This document shows, one piece after another, positions 8,480 to 18,828 of a stretch of 64,000 nucleotides of DNA. Location: assembly GCA_011364925.1 (NCBI GenBank), contig RDOA01000011.1:25478-89477 (forward strand), in the 5' to 3' direction. Both the position numbers and the translations under genes were made by a program. This DNA comes from Promethearchaeota archaeon (GTDB lineage: Archaea > Asgardarchaeota > Lokiarchaeia > Sigyniarchaeales > SOKP01). Within the stretch, counting starts at the first letter, position 1. Every line of letters starts with the position of its first letter. Below the pieces are notes generated by a model. It saw only the letters and a program-made list of their open reading frames with translations. It was not told the origin of the DNA and searched no databases.

Positions 8480-10702
8480 ATGTCCGCTAAAGAAAACGAA
8501 AAAAGGGATACGAACAGTAAAGTTATAGCTCTACGCGTACAAGAAGCTAAAAAGAGAGATATAGGGCGAAATATCGCTCGGATTGATCAAGAAGCTATGG
8601 AGGAATTAGACATTAAAACGGGTGACGTCATAGCCTTGATTGGAAAGAAGGAGAGCGCAGGGATTGCTTGGCCAAGTTATCCTCAAGATAGTGGCTTAGG
8701 GATAATTCGTATTGATTCTCGATTAAAAAAAAATACAGGTACAAGCATAGATGAAACAATCCAAATTAGAAAAGTAACCGCATTAACTGCTCAAAACATT
8801 GTCTTAGCGCCTATTAGCGTAAAAATCAAATCAAACCCTCGATTTGAAACATTCGTGAAAAGGAAGCTACATAATTATCCAGTTACAATTGATGATTTTA
8901 TTTATATTTCAATTGGTATTAGCAGAGAGATCACATTCAAAGTTAATAACATCAGACCTGGTGGAGTGTGTATAATTAAACCAGAAACAGCTCTGCACAT
9001 TAGCGAACATATCACAGAAGATGAAGAAAGAGGTGCGGATTATGTTACCTACGAGGATGTTGGTGGTTTAGATCGAGAAATTCAAAGGGTAAGAGAAATG
9101 GTCGAGCTCCCCCTTAGACATCCCTCTTTATTTAAACGATTAGGAATTGATCCACCTAAAGGAGTATTGCTAAGAGGTCCACCTGGGTGCGGAAAAACAT
9201 TATTAGCAAGAGCCGTTGCTAATGAGAGCGAAGCATTTTTCATTTCAATTAATGGACCAGAAATTATGAGCAAATTCTATGGCGAATCTGAGAAAAAGCT
9301 TAGAAATATTTTTATAGACGCAGAAGAAAAAAGCCCTTCTATTATCTTCATAGATGAAATCGATGCAATTGCTCCGAAAAGAGAAACTGTTACTGGTGAA
9401 GTGGAACGAAGAGTTGTTGCCCAGCTATTAGCTCTAATGGATGGACTGCACAGTAGAGGGAGAGTAATTGTTATTGGGGCAACAAATAGACCTAATAGTT
9501 TAGATCCCGCATTAAGACGTCCAGGTAGATTCGATCGAGAAATAGAAATAAAAGTACCAAACGAAAAAGGGAGAAGGGAAATATTTCAAATTCATACTAG
9601 GAACATGCCTCTTGAGAAAATCTCTCTAAAAGAATTTGCTAACATCACTCACGGATTTGTGGGAGCTGATATTTCTGCAGTTTGTCGGGAAGCAGCAATG
9701 TCTGCACTTAGAAGATATCTACCCCAAATTGATTTGGAATCTGAAATAATTGATCCAGAATTGCTTGAGCAAATAAAAGTTACTAAAGATGATTTTGAAG
9801 AAGCTTTAAAGGAAGTCATGCCCTCTGGAATAAGAGAAGTATTTGTAGAAGTGCCAAATGTTACTTGGGATCAAATAGGTGGATTGGAAGATTTAAAACA
9901 AAAATTAATAGAGTCTGTCGATTGGCCCTTATCCCATCCAAACATTTTCGAACGTATGGGAATAACTCCTCCGAGGGGAATATTACTTTATGGTCCACCG
10001 GGATGCGGAAAAACGCTATTAGCTAGGGCAGTCGCTCATGAAAGCAAAGCAAATTTTATTTCAATCAAAGGTCCTGAATTGTTATCCAAATATGTGGGAG
10101 AAAGCGAAAAAGCTATTCGTGAAGTATTTCGAAAAGCAAAAATGGCTGCTCCTTGTATCATATTTTTTGATGAATTTGATTCAATAGCTCCAAGTAGGGG
10201 TAGATATACTACTGATTCAGGCGTCTCTGAAAAAGTATTGTCGCAATTCTTAACTGAATTAGACGGATTAGAAGTAAAAAAAGACATTATCGTAATAGCA
10301 GCAACAAACAGACCTGATATTTTAGATCCCGCTTTAATAAGACCTGGGAGGATAGATCGAATTTTACTAGTTCCCGCTCCTGACGATGCAGGAAGAGAAA
10401 AGATTTTACAGATCTTTACTAAGGATATGCCTTTAACAAGTAGCGTAGATATACTATCCTTAAATAAGAAGTTAGACGGCTACTCTGGAGCTGATATTGA
10501 AACATTATGTCGTGAAGCAGGAATGATTGCCCTAAGAGAAAACATGAAAGCAAGAAAAATCTCGCGAGATCATTTTAAATTAGCTATGGAATCGATTAAT
10601 CCAAGCATCAATCAAAAGATGATTAAATTTTATGAAAGTTTTGGAAAAAAATTAAAAAATGTAATCATAAGTCAAACAAAAGAAGATCGAATGGTCATTT
10701 AA
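8480..10702 (+). CDS. cdc48: Cdc48/VAT-type AAA+ ATPase
   Basis: 740 residues. An N-terminal substrate/adaptor domain (about 1-190, double-psi barrel type) is followed by two AAA modules. D1 has the Walker A GPPGCGKT near residue 232, Walker [15 protein letters not shown], sensor GATNRP and the arginine-rich [11 protein letters not shown]2 has GPPGCGKT near residue 503, [15 protein letters not shown] and [13 protein letters not shown]. The protein unfolds substrates, often for the proteasome. The C-terminus (DRMVI) lacks an HbYX proteasome-docking motif. Confidence 0.96.
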   Translation: MSAKENEKRDTNSKVIALRVQEAKKRDIGRNIARIDQEAMEELDIKTGDVIALIGKKESAGIAWPSYPQDSGLGIIRIDSRLKKNTGTSIDETIQIRKVTALTAQNIVLAPISVKIKSNPRFETFVKRKLHNYPVTIDDFIYISIGISREITFKVNNIRPGGVCIIKPETALHISEHITEDEERGADYVTYEDVGGLDREIQRVREMVELPLRHPSLFKRLGIDPPKGVLLRGPPGCGKTLLARAVANESEAFFISINGPEIMSKFYGESEKKLRNIFIDAEEKSPSIIFIDEIDAIAPKRETVTGEVERRVVAQLLALMDGLHSRGRVIVIGATNRPNSLDPALRRPGRFDREIEIKVPNEKGRREIFQIHTRNMPLEKISLKEFANITHGFVGADISAVCREAAMSALRRYLPQIDLESEIIDPELLEQIKVTKDDFEEALKEVMPSGIREVFVEVPNVTWDQIGGLEDLKQKLIESVDWPLSHPNIFERMGITPPRGILLYGPPGCGKTLLARAVAHESKANFISIKGPELLSKYVGESEKAIREVFRKAKMAAPCIIFFDEFDSIAPSRGRYTTDSGVSEKVLSQFLTELDGLEVKKDIIVIAATNRPDILDPALIRPGRIDRILLVPAPDDAGREKILQIFTKDMPLTSSVDILSLNKKLDGYSGADIETLCREAGMIALRENMKARKISRDHFKLAMESINPSINQKMIKFYESFGKKLKNVIISQTKEDRMVI

Positions 10703-10785
10703 TATTCATAAAATTAATTTGGGAGTAATTATTTCTGATCCTTGAATATATTTTTAATCTTTACTTAATTGATAGGTGAAAAATT

Positions 10786-11058
10786 ATCGAATCACAAAGA
10801 TGGAATCAAAAACCTATAGTTAATTCTTTAATCGATATATTAATCAAAAATAAAGGAGAAATATTAGATAAACGATTGGAAGAACTACTTAGAAAAGAAT
10901 TTCCCTACATAAATCCATTGATGCTAGAGGAATTACTAATGAAGTTAGAAAGCAGAAGCATAATCAATGTTTTTCGAGTTTCTAAAACGAAAAAAATGAT
11001 TGTACTTAACAAAAGAAATCAAGAGATTAAACCAGAAGTTATGGAAGAGCTAAACTAA
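10786..11058 (+). CDS. Small winged-helix-like protein with a probable non-AUG start
   Basis: About 90 residues of unknown function. Predicted helices (IVNSLIDILIKNKGEI, LDKRLEELLRKEF, PLMLEELLMKLESRS) followed by a beta pair (IINVFRVS, KMIVLNK) resemble a small winged-helix domain. The first helix starts upstream of the only conventional start (TTG at 10876), so the gene must begin earlier. The reading frame is open only after a TGA at 10777. An AGGTGA site at 10774-10779 is followed after 6 nt by ATC at 10786 (ATT at 10783 is the alternative). The 3' end overlaps the convergent HerA-like gene by 9 nt. Confidence 0.6.
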   Translation: MESQRWNQKPIVNSLIDILIKNKGEILDKRLEELLRKEFPYINPLMLEELLMKLESRSIINVFRVSKTKKMIVLNKRNQEIKPEVMEELN

Positions 11059-12576
11059 TTTAAGTTTCTTCCAATTTATACATTCTTGCGATAAACATAT
11101 ATTTTCAGACTTAGATTTGAATCTTCGTTCCCTGATGTCAACAAATATGGGATAATTTACTGCGTTTCCCATTACTAACATCTCTCCTACGCTTAGACTT
11201 GATATCATGTCAGCGTAATCTTTGGTAATAGTCTCCGAACTATCCATCAAATGTTTTAAATCGTAGGGATTTTTAATATTAAGAATTAATTTAGAATTTG
11301 TCTGAGAAAGAGCTGTAGTACTTAACTTTTTAGGCCTCTGGCTTATTAAGCATAAACAAGCCATGAATTTTCGTCCTTCTCTAGCAATAGTTTCAATAAT
11401 GTATTTTGATAATGCTTTAGAATGAGCTGCTTCTGGGCAGAACTGGTGTGCCTCTTCTACTATTAGTAAGAATGGCGGAATTTCGTTATTTCTTCTTAAA
11501 TAAAATAACTGATTACAAATATAATCAACAATTATCTGTTTTTTACGTATTGAAATTTCTTTTTGAAGATTAAAAATAGAGATTTCACCCTGGTTTACAA
11601 TATTCTTAATGTTTGGGTTCTCTTGAGGTCCAAAAAGATTGAGTCGTTCTAAATCGGAGAGCCATCCAATTAATGCTTGGTTTGTACTTTTTCCTCCCTC
11701 TGGTTCTTTCTCAATTAATTCTATAATGCTGCTTAAAGTAAAATTTCTCTTCGTTTCATCGCTTTTTCTCAATTTTTTAATATATTTAGACAATTCTCTT
11801 ATCTGAACATTGGAAATCTGCTCTTGATATTTCTTGTATGCAACGGCATTCAAATGGGGTACGGAAATTTGAAAATATGATGTATCGATTAACTTTATTT
11901 TTTTCTTAAAGCTTGGTACAGAGTTTAAATACTGATATTCTCCATGAACATCAATTAATATAATCGCAGGAGTTCCTGAGTCTTCCTTCCTTGACAATAA
12001 TTCTTCAATAATAACTGATGTAAGGTAACTTTTTCCGCCTCCCGAAATTGAAAGAATCGCAAAATGTTTATTTAGAAGGCGATCCATGTTAATACAAGCA
12101 TCTAGATTTGATACCTTTACCTTACCCAAATTTAACCCATACTTTTCATCAAGACCTACAAAATCCTTAAGAATATCATCTTCAACTAAATACACTTCTT
12201 TTCCTGGACTTGCAGGATACATCATCCTTTTAATTGTCTTAATTTCAGATTCATCAGAATCTGTGAATTCTATAATCCCTAAGTTTCGAACAATTGCTAC
12301 AGCGTATTCAAAATCCTCGCTCGGAAATAACCCTTTAAGAATATTTGGATTGTTTTCGTTGTTGTAAGCCTTGATTGTTAAAGCGTCTGAAAAATATTCG
12401 TTTAACAGCACGATTTTCTCGACGATCCCAATCAAAAATCCTTCAATTGATTTTGTAAACACAAATAACCCTTTTCTGACAAGCAATCCATTTGTTCGCT
12501 TGTTTATTACAAAGGGATATTTCAAAACATCAGGTAATTGAAGAAAATTGAACACAATTCCAAGTTTTATTGACAT
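11050..12576 (-). CDS. HerA-like DUF87 ATPase
   Basis: 508 residues. An N-terminal HAS-barrel-like beta region is followed by a FtsK/HerA ATPase core: Walker A SISGGGKSYLTS (near residue 180), Walker B-like LLIVEEAHQFCPE, and REGRKF...LISQRPKKLS with the conserved SQRP motif. HerA-family enzymes are hexameric DNA translocases that work with NurA nuclease in end resection; other DUF87 ATPases act elsewhere. No NurA gene lies nearby, so the exact role is open. Confidence 0.82.
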   Translation of the reverse strand: MSIKLGIVFNFLQLPDVLKYPFVINKRTNGLLVRKGLFVFTKSIEGFLIGIVEKIVLLNEYFSDALTIKAYNNENNPNILKGLFPSEDFEYAVAIVRNLGIIEFTDSDESEIKTIKRMMYPASPGKEVYLVEDDILKDFVGLDEKYGLNLGKVKVSNLDACINMDRLLNKHFAILSISGGGKSYLTSVIIEELLSRKEDSGTPAIILIDVHGEYQYLNSVPSFKKKIKLIDTSYFQISVPHLNAVAYKKYQEQISNVQIRELSKYIKKLRKSDETKRNFTLSSIIELIEKEPEGGKSTNQALIGWLSDLERLNLFGPQENPNIKNIVNQGEISIFNLQKEISIRKKQIIVDYICNQLFYLRRNNEIPPFLLIVEEAHQFCPEAAHSKALSKYIIETIAREGRKFMACLCLISQRPKKLSTTALSQTNSKLILNIKNPYDLKHLMDSSETITKDYADMISSLSVGEMLVMGNAVNYPIFVDIRERRFKSKSENICLSQECINWKKLKLV

Positions 12577-12677
12577 TGATTTAGATAAGAATGGAAATTA
12601 ATAAAAATAAGATAAGTGATAGAAATTACTGATTTTAAAGGAAAGTAAAATGTAAAAATAATAGGGGAAAAAATATT

Positions 12678-13289
12678 CTATTTTTCTAATTTTCCCATTA
12701 TCCTTAGAATTACATAATATCCATTTTTCCAAAAGTAGATCATAAATAATGTAACTGCTAAAACTGCAAATAGCGAAACTCCAGCAAATAAAATCCAGTT
12801 TCCGGTCAAAAATGAAGCAAAAAATATTGATAAAGGTGAATCTGGGTCAGGAGAAACTAAAATCTCTTGAATTATTGAAATTACAACACCGATTAGAATT
12901 GCCATAATACTTATTAACAATCCACCAGCTGCGATTTTAACATCTATGCGATTTTTGTACTTTTCTTCGATTTCTCTCACATTAAAAATGAAATGTAGCA
13001 CCCATTTTCTCCCTTTTTTAAATAATCCAAAGAAGAATATCAAAAGAAAAAACAATACTGCCAGTATCCCTGCGATTATTGCGATCTGATAACCTAGGGT
13101 TAAAGTTAAGAATGCGTTTAGCTTCCCAGTAGGCATTAAGAAATCGAATATTGACCAGATTCCCCCTGTAATACATGTTAAGCAAGCAAGAACGATAAGA
13201 ATGTAAAATATATTCCCTATTACTTTTTGGTTTGAAGTATAAACTTTTTCAGAACTTGAATATGGTACTGTTTGTTCCATTTTTTTCAC
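12678..13289 (-). CDS. Four-helix membrane protein of unknown function
   Basis: 203 residues not recognised as a named family. Four hydrophobic segments are visible: about 25-47, 63-90 (FFLLIFFFGLF), 120-142 and 163-190. A charged cytoplasmic-type loop (VREIEEKYKNR) lies between the second and third. No signal sequence or catalytic motif is seen. It stands between the HerA-like ATPase and the FGGY kinase on the same strand, but with gaps of about 100 nt on each side, so operon membership is not implied. Confidence 0.7.
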   Translation of the reverse strand: MKKMEQTVPYSSSEKVYTSNQKVIGNIFYILIVLACLTCITGGIWSIFDFLMPTGKLNAFLTLTLGYQIAIIAGILAVLFFLLIFFFGLFKKGRKWVLHFIFNVREIEEKYKNRIDVKIAAGGLLISIMAILIGVVISIIQEILVSPDPDSPLSIFFASFLTGNWILFAGVSLFAVLAVTLFMIYFWKNGYYVILRIMGKLEK

Positions 13290-13383
13290 TAATCTGTTTT
13301 ATTTAAAAAATTTATAACATTTTAAATATATAAAATTGAGTATTATAGCTAAGATTTAAAAAAAACAAAAAAAAAAAAATTCT

Positions 13384-14922
13384 TTATTCAGAATCTTTAC
13401 TTTGAAGCGTCTCAATAAAAGTTTTATGAAAATTCTTTTCATTTAGGATTGTATATAACTCATTCGATAAATTAAATACTTTATTATAAAAATTCTGCCG
13501 ATTTGCGTCAGGAATCCATTTTTTATCTATCTTACATATGTTTTCAGCAGCAGAAACAACATCTGAAAACAAACCTGCACCAGCAGCGGCTAAAATTGCA
13601 GCACCTAAAGAAGTGGCTTCCTCAATCACATTTCTGACACATGTCATTCCTAAAACATCGGAATAGATTTGATTCCATAAATCTGATCGCGACCCTCCTC
13701 CAGTAAGTTTTAATTCTTTTGGATCAAGTCCTAATTCTCTAAAAATTTCTATGTTTTTCTTCACTTCAAATGCGACACCCTCTAAAATCGATCGGATAAT
13801 ATCTCTTCTTTTATGACCCAAAGATAATCCGTAGATCAAACCTCTCGCATATGGGTTCCAATATGGTGCTCCCGCTCCAACTAAATGAGGAATCGATAGT
13901 AGCATGTTAGCGCCCATAGGTGACTTCTCAGCTTCCTCTGTCATTATTTCATAAGGATCTACATTTTGTTCAGTGGCAGATCTGCATTCTTCATTTCCTA
14001 ATTCATCCCTAAACCATCTTAGAAAAGCACCAGTCGTGAAGATACTTGCCTCTTGAACCCAAGCACCAGGAATTGCGTGGCAACTGCATAAAACTCGTTT
14101 ACTAGGGTCAAAATTCGGTTTTTCTAAATAAGCTAACATGAAACTTCCAGTTCCAGTAGTCAACTTTACATTTCCGGGTGAGACAACTCCTACTCCCAAT
14201 GCCGCCGATTGCTGGTCTCCTGCTCCTGAAACAACCATAGTTTTTTTATCAAATAGAATTTCATCATTATTAATTTCCCCTATTTCTACTCCACTTTCAA
14301 TCGCTTCTGGCATCTTATCAAGATCTAGTTCTAATTCTGAAGCAATGTCTTCCGAATATTTGAAATTGTTAATGTCGAATAACATAGTTCTTGAGGCATT
14401 AGAATGGTCGGTGTAATATTTCCCAGTTAGCTTATAAATAATAAAATCTGCTACCAAAAGGAATTTATATGCTTTTTGATAAATTTCTGGTTTTTTGTCT
14501 TTAAACCAAAGAATTTTTGTTGCCGAAAAATACGGATCTATCGTTAACCCTGTAGTTCGATATATTTTGTCAATGCCAACTTTTTTTTTTATAAATTCGA
14601 CTTGATCGGTTGTACGTCGGTCCTGCCAAACTATTGCGTTATGCAATGGATTACCGTCCTTATCTACGGGTACAATAGTTTCTCTTTGGTTAGTTACAGA
14701 TAAACTTACTATTTGTGATTTATCAATTCCACTCTTTTTTAGCGCACCCTCAGTGGTTTTTTTAATGGACTCCCACCAAGAATTCGCATTCTGCTCTACA
14801 AAAGAAGGAGATGGATAATAACTTTCCCACTCTTGATAATCACTTGATATAATCGAGCCAGCTAAATCAAAAATATAAGTCCTACAACCAGTAGTTCCAA
14901 GGTCAAGTGCGGCTATAAACAT
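13384..14922 (-). CDS. FGGY-family carbohydrate kinase (glycerol kinase/xylulokinase-like)
   Basis: 512 residues, complete. Phosphate-binding ALDLGTTGCRTYIFD opens the protein. VTNQRETIVPVDKDGNPLHN and AIVWQDRR resemble glycerol kinase, and GAGDQQSAALG contains the catalytic-aspartate region. KLTGGGSRSDLWNQIYSDVL and EEATSLGAAILAA are the C-terminal FGGY signature. It is nearer to glycerol kinase in the N-terminal half and xylulokinase-like in the C-terminal half, so the substrate is left open. No sugar transporter or isomerase is adjacent. Confidence 0.85.
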   Translation of the reverse strand: MFIAALDLGTTGCRTYIFDLAGSIISSDYQEWESYYPSPSFVEQNANSWWESIKKTTEGALKKSGIDKSQIVSLSVTNQRETIVPVDKDGNPLHNAIVWQDRRTTDQVEFIKKKVGIDKIYRTTGLTIDPYFSATKILWFKDKKPEIYQKAYKFLLVADFIIYKLTGKYYTDHSNASRTMLFDINNFKYSEDIASELELDLDKMPEAIESGVEIGEINNDEILFDKKTMVVSGAGDQQSAALGVGVVSPGNVKLTTGTGSFMLAYLEKPNFDPSKRVLCSCHAIPGAWVQEASIFTTGAFLRWFRDELGNEECRSATEQNVDPYEIMTEEAEKSPMGANMLLSIPHLVGAGAPYWNPYARGLIYGLSLGHKRRDIIRSILEGVAFEVKKNIEIFRELGLDPKELKLTGGGSRSDLWNQIYSDVLGMTCVRNVIEEATSLGAAILAAAGAGLFSDVVSAAENICKIDKKWIPDANRQNFYNKVFNLSNELYTILNEKNFHKTFIETLQSKDSE

Positions 14923-15035
14923 AACTAGTTTTCCTCATTAGATTTTTAATTTGAGTGATAAGATATAGATCAGACCATATATATAAAAATAATAGTACTT
15001 CTTTATGAAGAATTTTATTTCATAGAATTTAGCTT

Positions 15036-15725
15036 TTAGTGTAATTTCTTCTTGTATCCACAGTATGGACATATAAAACTGGCTAATCCCACATTGAAGC
15101 CTTTAATCTCTGTAATCAGCTTATTACAGTTTGGACACCTAGGTGAATAATCAGGAAACCATTGTCCTTTGATATTTGGCATCTCTTTAAGCATATTATA
15201 GAATTTTAGTTTATCTAGATTCTTTTTATTAAATTTTAATATGTGTTCTTCGTCAGCAATTGATTTTCCTTTAGGGGTTAATACCATCAAAAATTTCATT
15301 TTTTTAGGGTTGTTTAACAAGGAAAGTGTCCGTAATATTGCTCCTTCTTTATATTGCTCAAACAATTTAGCTAATTCTGGAGGGGCTAATGCTACTAATA
15401 TTGCATGAGTGTCTTTTGCTTCAAGTTTGACCTTTTGTATAAGGAATTGGAAAATTCTTCTTTCCTGATCCATTCCCCAGATAAAATTCCATGGTTTAAT
15501 ATCATAATCTTCCTCATTAGGCCCAACAACTCTTTTAATACACTCAACTCGTGAATAATGTTTAAATTTATACATATTAGAGAGTAAATCATCAAAAAAA
15601 CTAGGTTCAATCACAGGATAAGATTTAATTATATCTTTGAGCGATAGCAACTTAACTTCGGTTAATACTTGTGTGTTAAGAGTATCCCACGGGGTAAAAG
15701 TGAAAATAGAAAAAAAATTACTCAC
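15036..15725 (-). CDS. Unknown protein with C-terminal zinc ribbon
   Basis: 229 residues, not recognised. The C-terminus has two CxxC knuckles, RCPNCNKL and ICPYCGYKK, about 20 residues apart, forming a likely zinc ribbon. The N-terminal ~170 residues are mixed alpha/beta, rich in Leu, Lys and aromatic residues, with no membrane segment. It is divergently oriented to the unknown gene at 15839. A nucleic-acid or protein-binding role would be usual for such ribbons but is not shown here. Confidence 0.7.
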   Translation of the reverse strand: MSNFFSIFTFTPWDTLNTQVLTEVKLLSLKDIIKSYPVIEPSFFDDLLSNMYKFKHYSRVECIKRVVGPNEEDYDIKPWNFIWGMDQERRIFQFLIQKVKLEAKDTHAILVALAPPELAKLFEQYKEGAILRTLSLLNNPKKMKFLMVLTPKGKSIADEEHILKFNKKNLDKLKFYNMLKEMPNIKGQWFPDYSPRCPNCNKLITEIKGFNVGLASFICPYCGYKKKLH

Positions 15726-15838
15726 GATTCATCATTTTTTTATTAGTATTTACGATAAGATAATGGTTTAAAATATAAAAATAAGATTTAAGAAATATTG
15801 CTCTTAATTTTTAATTAAAAACTAAAAGAGCCTGTTAG

Positions 15839-16990
15839 ATGAATGGAATTTGGGACATAAAAGCTGATGCTATAAAGAAAGGAGATAAACTCAGAGATGT
15901 ATCATCTCTTACTGATAAGACCGTAACAGATGAAGACGGTTTTACACATTACTTCTTCAGTAAAACTAATTTTTATAATCGCTGGTACACTATACCGGAA
16001 GAGGATTTCAAACTTTTCGAAAACTTTATTGAAGGGGGATCTAGGGCTTATCCTTCTGATGGTAGTATTCCATGCGATATCGTAGCGAGAGAAGCAAGAA
16101 AAGTCCTCGAGAAAATCGTACTCTGTTCAGAAAATCCCAATCACCATTACTGTGAGGATGCCCGTGAAGTATTGAAAAATGGTAAATTTTCGTCTGTCAG
16201 AGGAACTTTAAAACTATATTTGGGTAAATATACAACCCGAGATTGGAGAAGAAAAAGATTTACAGACGATATCGATTTTTGGATGTTTCAAACCAATCTT
16301 TTAGATTCTTCATTAAAAGAATGTAGTTTTATAAAAAACAAAGAAACAGGAGAATGGGAAAAAAATATAGAATGGAAGAAGTTCGAAACTAATGAAACTA
16401 AACATGAAACTCTATTTGCTGCTAATAACCTTAATCAGCTGTTGGATTTCGGAGCAGGTAGTTATCTTGAAGGCTCAAGTTTAAAGGAAATCTTTGATAA
16501 AAAAATAAAAAGAGGACACGATGTAGATTTAAGCGATATTATAAATGTTGCTATGGTAAACAATGGCATAGATGGAGTTCACAAAAATGAGTGGTTAGAT
16601 GCATGGAATTCTTTTGAACAGGCAGCAAATACACGAAATACGCGGACTACTTCCAATCTAATAAGTATTTGCAGATTCTCTTTTGCTATTGCTGATCATC
16701 TCGAAAAGGTTGGAGAAACCATTAAAAAATATAAAAATCTAATTTTAGATTCATCAAAATATTCAGACGAGAAGATTAAATCACTTTGTAACGTTTCTAT
16801 TCATTGGGAGGAATATTACAATACTCATAGTGTAGATGATACAAGAAAAATGATATATGATTTTTACGAAGAACAAGTAAGAGAAAAGCCGATACACGCA
16901 CAAAACCTGAGAATTTTCGCGAATAAGATACTTAAATTATTGAATTCTAAATATAGTTATCTTAAAATAATGTTTGAGATTGAAAATTAA
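15839..16990 (+). CDS. Unknown protein, possible nucleotidyltransferase fold
   Basis: 383 residues, soluble. I do not recognise a named family. The segment RRKRFTDDIDFWMF, with a later GHDVDLSDI, resembles the acidic metal-binding strand pair of DNA-polymerase-beta-type nucleotidyltransferases, and an upstream GGSRAYPSD could be a phosphate loop. The C-terminal ~150 residues look helical. Start is the ATG at 15839 after GAGCCTGTTAG. Function is not assigned. Confidence 0.7.
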   Translation: MNGIWDIKADAIKKGDKLRDVSSLTDKTVTDEDGFTHYFFSKTNFYNRWYTIPEEDFKLFENFIEGGSRAYPSDGSIPCDIVAREARKVLEKIVLCSENPNHHYCEDAREVLKNGKFSSVRGTLKLYLGKYTTRDWRRKRFTDDIDFWMFQTNLLDSSLKECSFIKNKETGEWEKNIEWKKFETNETKHETLFAANNLNQLLDFGAGSYLEGSSLKEIFDKKIKRGHDVDLSDIINVAMVNNGIDGVHKNEWLDAWNSFEQAANTRNTRTTSNLISICRFSFAIADHLEKVGETIKKYKNLILDSSKYSDEKIKSLCNVSIHWEEYYNTHSVDDTRKMIYDFYEEQVREKPIHAQNLRIFANKILKLLNSKYSYLKIMFEIEN

Positions 16991-17042
16991 TTTTAGATTT
17001 ATAAAATAAAAATTTAATAATTCGTGTTCTAATCTTTCAAAC

Positions 17043-17339
17043 ATGACTCAATTTAAGATTGTTGTTAAAAAAAGGTGCTTTTTTTGTGATAAGCTGTTGT
17101 CTTGGCTCCAAGATAAAGATGTCGATTATATTGTATTAGATTACCAAGACCCTAAAGATTTCAATGATCCTTTAATGAAAAATCCAACATTTAATAGCCT
17201 ATACTGCGATATGAGTGCATGTGTAGAAAGTTTACCCCTCGTAGTAAAAAATGATAATGAGTTCTTTTACAGCGAAATCTGGGATTTAGTAAATAATACG
17301 ATTATAGAAGAAAAAGCTAAGGAAATATTTGAGATTTAA
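17043..17339 (+). CDS. Glutaredoxin-like protein
   Basis: 98 residues, the size of a single thioredoxin-fold domain. An N-terminal strand FKIVVKKRC is followed by the redox motif CFFC at the start of helix 1 (KLLSWLQDKDVDY), as in glutaredoxins. ESLPLVV supplies the cis-proline-like position (LP). It probably takes part in thiol-disulfide exchange. Two further cysteines (YCDMSAC) lie mid-protein. Confidence 0.75.
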   Translation: MTQFKIVVKKRCFFCDKLLSWLQDKDVDYIVLDYQDPKDFNDPLMKNPTFNSLYCDMSACVESLPLVVKNDNEFFYSEIWDLVNNTIIEEKAKEIFEI

Positions 17340-17413
17340 AATCTTCGTGAAACTGAACTTTCACGATCATTATAGAATACAATAGTAAGATTTTGAGAAG
17401 GAAGCTAATAATA

Positions 17414-18634
17414 TTAATCAGTAGATTTTTGATTACTTACAAATCTATCTTTCGTGATTCTGTGCAGTAAAAGAAAGCCAATTACAGCAATAAGAGAAAG
17501 AATACCCGCAAAATACCAAATCCACCGTCCGCCAAGAGTATCACCAATTAATCCTGCAATCAATACTGCAAAAAGATTGGGAATCGCCCAATGAAAGCCA
17601 AAAACAGCCATATAGCGGCCTCTTTTATCTTCTGGAGCAAAAGTTCCTGCTACAGACATTGCTAATGGCATTTCAATCATTTCTCCTATAGTTATTATTA
17701 TCATAGCGATGAAGAACAGATAGACTTCGGAAATAAAGCCATACATTCCAAAACCGACTATATAAAAAAATACACCAAGAGCTATAACCTTCATTGGGGC
17801 ATATTTTGACATTTTTTTTGTAATCCAAAATTGAAATACTACTACCATTAAAGCGTTCGTGCTCAATAAATAACCGAACATGTCTAATGGAAATCCATGA
17901 TATTTAAAAAGAAATAGAGACAAGGTACTATTCAATTGCATATAAACAATAACTGTTATTGCAGATATAGCTAGAAATAAAATATATTGCCAATCTTTTA
18001 ATACTTCTTTATATCCTTTAATAGTTTTAATGAGAGAATCATTATGGCCTCCTATTTCTAATTCTGGCTTTGTCTCAGGGATTATTGTATAAACAATAAC
18101 AGCTGTGATGAGACTGCCAATAGCGTCAATAATAAATAAAAGTAAAAAGGATCGGGTAGCAATTATACCACCCAGTATTGGACCTGCAACTGCAGAAAGA
18201 TTAACAGCTACTCGAAGTATACCAAAACCTTCAGCTTGTTTTTCTTTTCCTAATAAATCTGTTACCATTGCCTGTCTTGCAGGTCCCCCAACATCACCCA
18301 ACATACCTAAAATGGCTCCAACTATATAAAACAAGATAATATTATCTAAAAATCCTAAAATAATACTCCCCATTGCACTGGAAATCAATCCAAATAAGAG
18401 CATCAAACGACGACCATACTTATCAGCAAAGGCTCCTCCCATCGCTGAACCAACTAAGGAACCAGCAGAAAACATTGTAAACATCAAACCGACTTCAGTC
18501 CATGTTATCCCAAAACGATGATAAACATATATAGAAAAATAGGGGAAGAGGATAAATCCACCCAACCTATCAATAAATGTGGCAAGTACCAAAATTTTAA
18601 ATGGTTTGGGATATTGGAAGTATTTTTTAAACAT
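17414..18634 (-). CDS. MFS transporter
   Basis: 406 residues with about 12 predicted membrane helices in two six-helix halves. The MFS loop 2-3 signature GGAFADKYGRR is present near residue 65, and an ARQAMVTDLLG segment lies in the first half. A drug-exporter or solute-permease role is typical; the substrate cannot be told. Two other MFS proteins lie at 20263 and 62226 and are not close copies. Confidence 0.9.
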   Translation of the reverse strand: MFKKYFQYPKPFKILVLATFIDRLGGFILFPYFSIYVYHRFGITWTEVGLMFTMFSAGSLVGSAMGGAFADKYGRRLMLLFGLISSAMGSIILGFLDNIILFYIVGAILGMLGDVGGPARQAMVTDLLGKEKQAEGFGILRVAVNLSAVAGPILGGIIATRSFLLLFIIDAIGSLITAVIVYTIIPETKPELEIGGHNDSLIKTIKGYKEVLKDWQYILFLAISAITVIVYMQLNSTLSLFLFKYHGFPLDMFGYLLSTNALMVVVFQFWITKKMSKYAPMKVIALGVFFYIVGFGMYGFISEVYLFFIAMIIITIGEMIEMPLAMSVAGTFAPEDKRGRYMAVFGFHWAIPNLFAVLIAGLIGDTLGGRWIWYFAGILSLIAVIGFLLLHRITKDRFVSNQKSTD

Positions 18635-18828
18635 TATCCGATCAGATTTGGAAGGGTTTGATTTGCTAGTATAAAGAATTATGATTAATATACATTCTTA
18701 TAATGAAATTTTTTTGAATTAAGTGAAACAAAAAAATTAAGAATTCTTTTATAGTGAATTCTAATTATATTTTTTAATGGAAATATGATTATACTTATAC
18801 AGTTTAAGTAGTATAAAGAGGATTGAAA

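Noticed and set aside
10876..11058. 60-residue gene starting at TTG 10876
   Set aside because: It cuts the first helix of the winged-helix pattern; the strong Shine-Dalgarno site lies about 100 nt upstream.
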